This document shows positions 55,407 to 64,000 of a DNA stretch of 64,000 nucleotides, one piece after another; the first letter of the stretch is position 1, and every line of letters begins with the position of its first letter. Both the position numbers and the translations under genes were made by a program. Origin of the DNA: Trileptium ribeirensis (Eukaryota > Nematoda > Enoplea > Enoplida > Thoracostomopsidae); contig JASANE010003329.1 of the NCBI GenBank assembly GCA_030248225.1, positions 20,483 to 84,482 of the forward strand. Direction: 5' to 3'. The notes beneath the pieces are model-generated. The model saw nothing but the letters and a program-made list of their open reading frames with translations. It ran no database searches and was not told the origin of the DNA.

Positions 55407-55867
55407 CGGTAACGTTCGTTCGATAGCCCTACAACTTCACCGTTAGCAAGTTTAAAAGCCCGAATTTCCTCGATTTCCGGATCCAATTGCTGTTCTCTAA
55501 GAATTTGTTCCTGCGACCGTGTTATTTCATCGTCCAAATCTGCGAAATAACGTTGACGTCGTACAACTGAAGGCACATCCGCTGTAACAGTTCCTTCTGC
55601 GCCTGAATTTGCAGCTATCACTGTAACGTTGGGTTCCAGTGGAAATGGTTGCCTATGCGCAACAGTACGCCATCCAGTCGAAGCCGTTACTTTTGGTCGT
55701 CGCGGTATCCGGGAAATAGTTCCGACACCAGTCGTAGCTGCAAATGTGAAGATAGGTGGTGCTACTGTGGAAAACGCCCCTCGTTCCAGCGTGGTAGTAA
55801 CTACAGTTTGCTCCGCTGCATCCTCACACTCGACAAATACACTGTCCGGATCTCTATCCGATTCCAT
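55316..55867 (-). CDS. Pol leader: linker region preceding integrase
   Basis: 183 codons from ATG (MESDRDPDS). The first 100 residues are Val/Thr-rich spacer of unknown role. The rest (ADLDDEITRSQEQILREQQL, then LANGEVVGLSNERYRWLC) resembles the tether between RNase H and integrase in Ty3-type Pol. It overlaps the integrase frame by 91 nt, and the homology moves to that frame within the overlap. No RNase H or reverse transcriptase motif precedes it, so the Pol upstream of this point is missing. The frame change may be a -1 ribosomal shift or a single-base loss. Confidence 0.7.
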   Translation of the reverse strand: MESDRDPDSVFVECEDAAEQTVVTTTLERGAFSTVAPPIFTFAATTGVGTISRIPRRPKVTASTGWRTVAHRQPFPLEPNVTVIAANSGAEGTVTADVPSVVRRQRYFADLDDEITRSQEQILREQQLDPEIEEIRAFKLANGEVVGLSNERYRWLCRNQGDFFFRDNYFSIYTGAIDISDAL

Positions 55868-56165
55868 ACTTATTATTTTATTTGCTAATTATTTTATGCT
55901 TTCTTACCTATAACTGCCAATTCTAAAACCTCTCAATTCGTACCTGAAAGTCTAAACATGTTTAAAGTAAAATATAGCATTACTTCACAATCTAATTCCA
56001 TCACCCAACTCCATTTTCCTCCGCCCCCCCTCGGGTCCAGCCAAGGGTCAGGGTGGGATTCCGCTACAGACAATAATTTACCTGTGTCACCTTACAAAAC
56101 GTTAGTGCGTAAGCAAGTGCAATAAAAGCAATTTAAAGTCAACTAACAATTACCTAAAAGATATT
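55868..56165. other. Spacer between leader ORF and pol remnant
   Basis: Non-coding, with acceptor-like ACTTTCAG (about 55945-55952 on the minus strand) and donor-like TATAG|GTAAGA shortly after. Splicing here is possible but unproven. Confidence 0.4.
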
Positions 56166-56490
56166 TTACGAACACTTACAGTGGTACTGGCGGTACATAC
56201 GGCGGCTCATTGAACGCTTGCCGTAGATATCTCTGAGCGTGCAGCGCATGTCACTGTCGTATTTACTGTTCCGTCGGTGGTTGCTCCGAATCATCGGCCG
56301 CAGTCGATCCTCGAGATGACTGTACCGATCGCCCCCGCGGTGGTGTTGACGCCTTTCGTCGCTTGCGTGAACGTTTGGGCGGTGTGCGGTCGCTTTCGCC
56401 ATAATCGCCTTCCGACGCATGTGTTTGATAACCTATGTACGTAACATCCTTGGATGTAGACGCCATTCTAGAATTAAAGAACTTTTGCAA
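56166..56490 (-). CDS. Small basic leader protein(s), two overlapping frames
   Basis: The first frame (56263-56490) gives MQKFFNSRMASTSKD, an acidic Gly/Glu stretch, then a basic Ser/Arg-rich region (PPKRSRKRRKASTPPRGR) and a stop. The overlapping frame (56166-56420) carries on with coding-like KYDSDMRCTLRDIYGK and a consensus donor CCACT|GTAAGT at 56178-56179. It lies where gag starts but has no capsid or zinc-knuckle motif. It may be a remnant of gag or a short leader exon spliced to downstream genes. Confidence 0.45.
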
Positions 56491-56876
56491 GATTAGTAAA
56501 ATACCAACGTACTCTCAGGAACCAGAAACACTATAAGCAAGTCTTTTAAGCTATAAAAATACTCAGCACCTGAACAAGAGTGTATTTTACCATTACCTCC
56601 AAAAAATAACCGATCGTGCTGATAACGTGAATTGCGTGCAACAAGCGTATATAACCTTAATAGATAACAAATAACCTCGTGAAACACTGGCTGTTTGCTA
56701 CACTTCCTTTAGCACATTCTTATCACTATTGGGCTCAGCCCTTTCGCACTCAACGGTTTTGATGCCCCGCATCAAATAACATATTACCTAGATAACAATA
56801 TGCTGATCAAATCCCATAGCCGTTTTGAAAAAACTTTAACAACATAGGGGGACTGATTTAACCTTGACAATGACAA

Positions 56877-56894
56877 GCCTCGTCATGGCCACCA
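56877..56894 (-). promoter_or_regulatory. tRNA primer-binding site
   Basis: TGGTGGCCATGACGAGGC begins at the first base after the 5' LTR, as expected. The TGG complements a tRNA CCA end. It resembles the Arg-tRNA sites of 412/mdg1 elements but is not identical, so the tRNA is undecided. Confidence 0.7.
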
Positions 56895-59800
56895 TGTGAG
56901 CTTATCGGCCTTCTCCGCGGCACGTTTCTTACCAAAACGTAACCGACATCTCCAATGGTGGCCGAAGGGAAAGGGGTGAAAGCAGAGCGAGTTCGGAAAT
57001 TACCCAAAAAATATAAGTAAAGTCAAAATTAGGGGAAAGGAGCCACCAAAGGGGATGGACCGGTCTGCCAGCGGTCGGAGATACCCTTTGTCGCGTAAGA
57101 AAAGTTGCGCGAGTTCCCAATGGTAGACATGTCATTGTCCCGGGCAGGGATATCAAGATTGTATCATCATATAACCATTCCTAGAATAAATTGGGTTGGC
57201 CGTGTGTAATGAGTAAGTTACGTTAAGCAATTGCCTGAGTGATTTAAGTGGAGCATTAGTTGTAACTTATGTACTATTTGAATGGAACTATTTGTGGTAT
57301 AAAAGTATCAGAGAACTGGAAAAAGGTGTGTTTATTTGAAGCAATAATTGTAAATGTAGCCTGGCTTGATTTTGTGCACCCGGCACCTTTCAGCCATAGC
57401 GAATTTGAAATAATTTATTTTGTGTAAGGTAAAATTTAGATAGCGAACTCGAGTATCTGTGCTATTAAAGATCATACCCTGGCAATGTCCACAAGACGAG
57501 CCCCGGGTAATGAATTTTGAAATTGGAAAAGCCTAATGATTGGTTAAGTTAAATTTAAAACTAAATTTAAGTGATTTTGGTCAGCGTTGGCAAGCTCGAG
57601 TAATTGTGCCATCCACGCTTAAGTATACCATGGCAAGTTCGCATAACGAGCCGTGGTGTTAAGTTAAAAGAAAAATAGATTTTACAAAAAGTAAACTTTG
57701 GTGGAAAGTTAAAGCGTTATGTGAGATTTGAATTACAAAGATGTGAAACTAACCTGTATGATTTGTGACCCATGAAAAGTTATTTTTAAACTACAGCGAG
57801 CTCGAGTGACGAGTCTGCAGTATTTGAATAATTTGTTGTAAGATTTTGTACAAAGTTTTTCTGATATCTGCTGTGCCCGTGTAGGCTCGTGTAGGATTTA
57901 ATCTAGAGCTCTTTAGAAACTTTTGCTGGTAGTCACTGACAAAACTTAATACTGTCACGGTGCGCCCGAGTAGGCCCGTGACCAGCTAAATTTAGATTGG
58001 CTTCGAGTAATGCTAAAGAATGAAAAAGTAAATTTCAACATCAGAATATTTTAGTTAAAAACGTTCTTAGCAGGAGGGTGTTCGAGTAACAGTCCGTAGC
58101 ATTTGTTAACCAAAGTTTCTGTGTAAATTTCGGAAAGAGGGTAATTAGGAAACCTTGTCTTTACTTTTAGTTCCTATTAAAAGTTTGTCCATATCCAGGG
58201 GAAAGCGAGCTGCCTTAGCTCTGAAGGCATCCATGCTCTGGCTTAACTCAGCAAAGCGGCCCGAGTTGAGACAGAGTAGGGAGCTAGAGAGGTACTTTTG
58301 TACATGGGGACCAAAGTTTCTAGGTTGCACAACGATACACTCTGGAACGTTTTGATACCAGTTTGGTATTGAATAACGAATAAAATGTATTACCTGTTTC
58401 GTGTGTTATCCTAGTAAGGAATGCAGAAAAATTGCACCAGGACTCTAAAACTATGGTTATATACAAGTTGCCTGAAATTAAAGATACGTACTGCAATAAC
58501 GCTATAACCTAATAACGTAGTGAGACAAAGATGAGTTTTATGGTTGGTTAGCACCTTGTGAGCAAGTAACAATAAATTCCTAGGGAACAAGCTAATGCTA
58601 GCGCCAGAGAGGATATTTACGTCGCTATAGGTGACCAGCACCTTTATTTGAAAGAACACAAGCACTAAGTAATTGGAGATCGGCTCAGATTTGATTAACA
58701 TTAACACCAATTCGTTGGAAAATTTTAATACCGTTGTTAGCTCCAAATTTGTGAACAAGAAATAAACAATATAACACTATTAGTACCCGATGTATTATAT
58801 GAAAAAAAACTTAACAGCCCTGGCATTATGCACCTAGGGTAAGTAGATAACAAATAATAACACTAATAAGATATGAAGGTAATTCCTTTGTCCAGCAACA
58901 TGGAACGTAATCTACCATGATAACAATTTTTGTATTTATTTTTGGACATTTTGATACGGGTATGGGTTCGCGATAACCGTGTATTATGGGATACACATAC
59001 CCAAGTCGTAACTTTACCTGAATAAGCTGTAGGTTTCGAGGATCTGAAAACAAACTAAGAATTTTATGGGTTAGTGTTAGTGGCACAAGTGACACAGGAC
59101 GCCCCTAAATAGAACGTGGGTGTTGGCCCATAACTGCCAAGCCCCCTAAGCGTAAAATTTCCCCGGCTTATGCATTGGGCAACCCCTAGGCGAGGCTTGC
59201 GCGAAGACCCAGTTCCGGTGACTAGGCCCCACCCTAGAGCATGCTACCAATGTCATAACCTTCGACGATAGAGCAGCCCATGTTGTGGCAGCCTGGAGTC
59301 CAACGGGTGGTAAAAACGTGCCGGAAAGGTAGAAAGACCAATCCCACCCAGAGGTTCCCGTTCAGGGGATGGGCTGCCCTTTTTCTGGTCTGCCTTAACC
59401 CTATACTAGGACTTACTATGCCTAGTAATCCCGCCACCTCGGCAGGATCCAGAAAATACAGGATCAACCTCCTGTATTGTCTCTGTCGGGGAGCGTAGAT
59501 GTACTTATATACATGTGTGTGAAGGGTCGATATGTGCACGGTTACCTACGAGCGTGTAAAGAAAACGCTAGTATAAATTCCAAAGATAAAGTGAATTCAC
59601 CAGGACAACAATATAGGCACCTTAGCTGGAAGGGAACTACGGTAAGTTAAACTATACTAAAGTAATAGTACGTACTCGGATTTTACTAAGATAGAACTAA
59701 CAGGGTTATAACATGGCAATGGCGATTGACTTAGTCTTAGATACTAATAATAAGTCTTATACCCATGTAATAGTAACCAGTAATCACCACTACAGTTCTT

Positions 59801-61051
59801 AACATCCGAAAGGAAAAAACCAGAATTCGTGGAAAATATAAAGAAACATAAGAAAGAAAAAAACACATAATACTACAAAGCATAGAATTAACACAATACA
59901 GCGTCGTCGACTCTCTAATAATCACAAACTCCGCCCGGATGAAAATATGGCGCATGCGCAGAAGAATCGAAAAAGCCAACAACTTACACTATAGCAAAAC
60001 AATAGCTAGCTACATTTATTTAGTAATAAATATTATTCAATAATAATATTATTTAAATTTTAGAAATTTTGAAAATTTGCAGGGTTGAAATGAAGTAAAT
60101 TTAGGGATGTTATTAGGTGTCCCATAGGAATCAAGTAATCTTTAGGATAGGAATGGATAGTGGGAACCCTCTGGGTTAGTTTGGGAAACCCTTATCTTAG
60201 TATGAAGTTAGAAAATCAAATATTAACGTATTTAATTTTAGAAGAAAAATAGTGAAAGTTGAGGGACACTAAAGGTTAAGGAAAATAGGATTGTGGGGCG
60301 ATTAGGGTGTTCTTAGCCTAGGGAAAAGATAAAATGTAGTCCAACAGTAAGATAAAAATTGTCCCCAACTAATGAAACCCGAATATATTTACAAATTTGA
60401 AAATAAAGTGAAAAAGTTGAGTTTTGTATAAAAGGGAGTATTGTGTCAGGGTATAGAAGTAATGTATCACCAGATAGGAGTAAATAAGTAGCCCACCCAA
60501 GTGGAGATATGTGTCGCCTTACCGAGGATGGAATATAATATACCCCCATCGGGAGGAATTAAGAAATCCGAGAGAATTATGTTATTTGGACCAAAAATAA
60601 GGAAATTTATAAATTTGTAAATTCCGACCCGTATTTAGGAAGTAATAGTTCCTGAAATAGGAGTAAAATGGGGTGATTACCCAAGGTGCGGCCGCGTGCC
60701 ATTCCACTCGGGAAGCATAACCACCACCCCCTTTTGGGAAAGTTTCCAAAATGAAATCAATCTTGGGACTTGGTTGAAAATATTAAATATTACCAGGTTT
60801 TAGTTTCAAATTAGTATTTTTGAAATATAGGAACCATATGACCCAAATAAAGAAAATTATGAATCCCTATGCCCAAAAAAGTAGAAAATGTCATAACAAG
60901 AGAGATTATAAGGGTCGCCCCTCTGGGAGAGCCAAGGTCTCCCCAGGGAAGGGAAATTAATTCATGTTAGTTTTAAGGTTAAAGTTGAAATGAGTGAAGT
61001 GTGACGTCTGGAGAGAGAAAATACAAGGTTGGACCTGCCCAAAAGTTGACA
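56895..61051 (-). repeat. 5' LTR (4157 bp)
   Basis: Carries the promoter for the element, reading leftwards. The NRF-1-like palindrome lies about 1.1 kb from its start. If that marks the promoter, R plus U5 would be about 3 kb, which is unusually long. Confidence 0.95.
59949..59960. promoter_or_regulatory. NRF-1-like palindrome in the 5' LTR
   Basis: GGCGCATGCGCA, identical to 47651-47662, followed on the minus strand by CATATTTTC. Likely a promoter element of the retrotransposon. Confidence 0.45.
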
Positions 61052-61056
61052 GGTGT
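61052..61056 (+). repeat. 5-bp target-site duplication (GGTGT), right
   Basis: Matches 44590-44594 exactly. Five-base duplications are typical of Ty3-type integrase. Confidence 0.9.
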
Positions 61057-61875
61057 AACTCAAATTTGCGTCAAATGTGTTGATTCGGAAACTTTGATAA
61101 ATGCGTGAGTTCACTTTAGGTGCGTGCCCCTGAGTTCTTCTTTTGCAACATCAATTCAAAATTCGTAAAGGCAACAAATTTCGATTATTCTTTATGTAAG
61201 GCATATGCGATTTGAAGCGCAGCAACGCCTAGGAGCAGTTCGTGGTCACTATTTCGCGATTTAGCATCGAATTTCGCTGACCGCGTGCACGTGAATACGC
61301 GATTACCAATCTCGTTTTTTTCGTATGTTACAAAATACAAATAGACCAAGAACATTGCTGTCTGATTCAGAATGCCATTTGATGAATGCGGACAAACGTG
61401 CGAAATGGACAAATGGGCGCGAAATCAAATTGCATTCGTACATCGCAGAACACATGTTTGCGTTCACAAAAATGCGAACAACAATGGCAAAAATGCGAAC
61501 GAGAAATTCTGTGCGAATTAATTCGTGATTTTGGCAGAAGAACAATATTGTTGTACCACGTAAAGTGGGCTCACGAAAAATTTTGATTTGTTAAATGTGT
61601 TTAATCTTGCATTCTGACAAAATTATGTCCAATTTGACACGTTTGATATAAAACACATAAATGTAAACCTCGATACCCAAACAATTTGTAACAATAGATG
61701 ACAGTTTCTGGTAAAATTACAATCACAGTTGAGTCGAGATATCGCGGTGATATGAACTAAATACCTTGGCCTAGAAATGTAACGTCATTATGCGCATTTT
61801 GAAGAGCAATACCGAACTATATGGTGTAGCTACTTCAGCGTAGTAAGACGCCTTATATATCCCTTTTGATGATCC
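61057..61875. other. Spacer between two head-to-head LTRs; no gene
   Basis: 819 bp rich in GCGAA/TTCGC words. Short open frames on both strands mirror each other and show no domain. Confidence 0.5.
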
Positions 61876-64000
61876 TGTCAACTTTTGGGCAGGTCCAACC
61901 TTGTATTTTCTTTCCCCAAGACCTCTCATTACACTGGTTTCGACTTCAACCTTAAAACTAACATGAATTTATTTTCCTTCCCTGGGGAGATATTCACTCT
62001 TCCAGAGGGGTGACTTTTATAATCTATCTTGTTAGGACATTTTCTACTATTTCGGGCGCGGGGATCCATAACTTCCTTTATTTGGGTTATAGGGGTCCTA
62101 TATTTCAAACTACTAATCTGAAACTAAAATCTGATAATATTCAATATTTTCAACCAAATACCAAAATTGATTCTATTTTTAAAACTTTCCCAAAACAGGG
62201 TGGTGGTTGTGCTTCCCGAGTGGAATGGCACGCGGCCGCACCTTGGGTAACCACCGCAACTACCCCATTTTATTCCTACTTCGGGGACAATTATTTCCTG
62301 AATATGGGTTGGAATTTACAAATTTATAAATTCCTTTACTTTTGGTTCAAATAACACATTTCTCTCTGATTTATTATTAACCTCTCCCGGTGGGGTGTAT
62401 CATATACTGTCCTCGGTAGGGTAATATCCATCCTCACCTGGGTGAACCTCTTAAATACCTCTATTTGGTAATACATTCCCTCTATACCCTGATATTATAC
62501 TCAACTTTATCCAAGAATCAACTTTTCCACTTTGTTTCCAGATTTATAAATATACCCGGGTTTACTAGTTGGGGACAACTTTTATCCTGATGTGAGACTA
62601 TATTTCATCCCTTCCCTAGGCTAATAACACTCTAATTGTCCCACAATTCTATTTTTCTTAACCTTTGGTGTCCCTTAACTTTCACCATTTTTCTTCCAAA
62701 ATTAAAATAATATAATAATTTTATAAATAAAATTAGCTAGCTACATTTTTACTGCGGTGTAAAACAGTTGGCTTATTGGGAGAATCTGCGCGTGCGCAAG
62801 TCGCCATTTTGTATTATTAGTCAGTGTATTCAGTCGTCAACGAGTATGTATGGATAGTACGACGTGTATTGTGGTTTTTCGAATTACGAGTTATATTTCT
62901 TAATTTTTGTTTTTATTCATGTCAGAGGTTTCTTCTGTTTATAGATTTGTTATTCTTATATTACTGTTAATAGGTTTTATTAATTATTATTAATACGATA
63001 AGCAGTCTTTAGGTTCATATATATATAGTGACATATATAGGTGGAGATTCCGTATTTTCTGTTACTCAAAATATAGTTTTACATGATATTACTTTCAGAC
63101 CTGTATAAAAATACCCTTCTACGTGTGAGAAAAACCCTATCTGTCTGTAAGTGACTCGACAGGAGGTTTCCTGTTTCCTTGGACCCTGCCGAGGGGGGGG
63201 GGGGGGTGGCAGAGTAAGCCCTAGCCGGGTTTAAGGCAGACCAGAAAGAGGGCAGCCCATCCCCTGAACGGGAACCTCTGGGTGGGATTGGTCTTTCTCC
63301 TTTTCCGGCATCGTTCCACCACCCGTTGGATCCCAGGCTGCCATAACATGGGCTGCTCTATCGTCGAAGGTTATGACATTGGTAGTATGCTCTGGGGTGG
63401 GGCCTAGTCACCGGAACTAGGTCTTCGCGCAAGCCTCGCCTAGGGGTTGCCCAATGCATAAGCCGGGGAAATTGTACGCTTAGGGGGCTTGGCAGTTATG
63501 GGCCAACACCCACGTTCTATTCAGGGGTATCCTGTGTCACTTGTCCTGTCCACACTAACACATAGAACTTGGTTCGATTTTTCAGGTTTTTGCGATCTAC
63601 GAATACCCGATTCTTTTGGGCTGCTACGATTTAGTATTTGTATACATGTTAAAGTACACTTAAAGTTAATTCTTTTGCCTCAAAGATCTACAACAAAATG
63701 TAAAAATTGTTATAAGTTTCTAAAATTCGCTTGTGTCCTAGGCTAGTCCTAGCGTGTTGTCAATACCTTGTTACTTGTCATTGGATACATTTCTAGTGCA
63801 TAAGGTTAAATGTTGTTAAGTTTTTTTTGTACGAATTATCTTGTAATACTAACATTGTTACTTATTTTGCTTACAAATTTTCAATTTAACAATGGGCATT
63901 AAAATTCTTTCCAGGGAACTCGTGTTGTTGAACCAATCCGAGCGTATTCTTAGGTACTTTGTTGTATATGTTCATCCAAGGGTGCGGGACATCTATCAGG
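61876..64000 (+). repeat. LTR of an older related element, opposite orientation, truncated by window end
   Basis: Starts TGTCAACTTTTGGGCAGGTC exactly like the intact LTR read on its own strand. It stays collinear but diverged: the CACGCGGCCGCACCTTGGGT block at about 62230, the GCGCGTGCGC palindrome, and the GAACGGGAACCTCTGGGTGG block at about 63267. About half the expected 4.16 kb is inside the window. A 14-G run at 63193-63206 has grown inside it. No proteins are visible; it may be a solo LTR or the 5' LTR of a plus-strand element. Confidence 0.85.
62787..62798. promoter_or_regulatory. NRF-1-like site in the diverged LTR
   Basis: The minus strand reads TGCGCACGCGCA, an exact match to YGCGCAYGCGCR. 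It is followed on the plus strand by a YY1-like GCCATTTT. It lies at the position matching the palindrome of the intact LTRs. Confidence 0.5.

Larger units (their letters stand above)
44595..61051 (-). mobile_element. Complete LTR retrotransposon, 16.5 kb, lacking reverse transcriptase
   Basis: Two direct repeats of 4159 and 4157 bp begin TGTCAAC and end CTCACA on the minus strand, flank an 8141-bp interior and are bounded by GGTGT on both sides. A primer-binding site abuts the 5' LTR (right) and a purine-rich tract abuts the 3' LTR (left). The integrase is of Ty3 type, so the element descends from that superfamily. Protease, reverse transcriptase and RNase H are not recognisable in any frame of the interior, so it must be mobilised in trans. 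The LTRs differ only by scattered single bases and tiny indels, so insertion was recent. In place of the missing genes it carries an exonuclease-like gene and a large coiled-coil gene. Confidence 0.9.

Overview
This is eukaryotic, almost certainly invertebrate-animal DNA: AT-rich, sparsely coding, with spliced exons, TA-flanked MITEs, hAT and Tc1/mariner elements, a LINE scrap, satellites and a large LTR retrotransposon. The taxon cannot be fixed from the window.

Left part (1-24 kb). Two spliced exons on the minus strand (712-907 and 4280-4390) encode CCCH zinc fingers of a ZC3H3-like mRNA-processing protein. Its 3.4-kb intron carries two TA-flanked MITEs. Then come a degraded hAT copy holding a nested LINE tail (7.9-9.2 kb), a frameshifted Tc1/mariner transposase (11.8-12.9 kb), a clean non-autonomous hAT copy with an exact 8-bp target duplication (14.1-15.3 kb), an intronless broken BEN-domain gene (16.3-17.0 kb) and a 45-bp tandem array (20.4 kb).

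Middle (23.5-43.2 kb). Scattered short minus-strand open segments have splice sites, compatible phases and immunoglobulin-like or membrane-anchor sequence. Examples are an Ig-like exon plus a following exon at 23.6-24.3 kb, a split Ig-like domain at 37.7-38.1 kb, a juxtamembrane plus transmembrane exon pair at 39.8-40.4 kb and a possible GPI-type terminal exon at 41.8 kb. They suggest one or more Ig-superfamily surface-protein genes or decayed copies, and remain predictions. Between them lie satellites, dispersed repeats and a 776-nt tract with only three G on the plus strand.

Right part (44.6-64 kb). A complete, young LTR retrotransposon (44595-61051) reads on the minus strand. It has about 4.16-kb LTRs, a 5-bp target duplication (GGTGT), a primer-binding site abutting the 5' LTR and a polypurine tract at the 3' LTR. 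Its 8.1-kb interior has no recognisable protease, reverse transcriptase or RNase H. It encodes a Ty3-type integrase with a C-terminal PHD finger, then a protein with all DEDDy 3'-5' exonuclease motifs, then a 655-residue cysteine-cluster/coiled-coil protein. An older relative's LTR starts 824 bp further on in the opposite orientation and runs off the window. This RT-less, exonuclease-carrying element is the most unusual object here.
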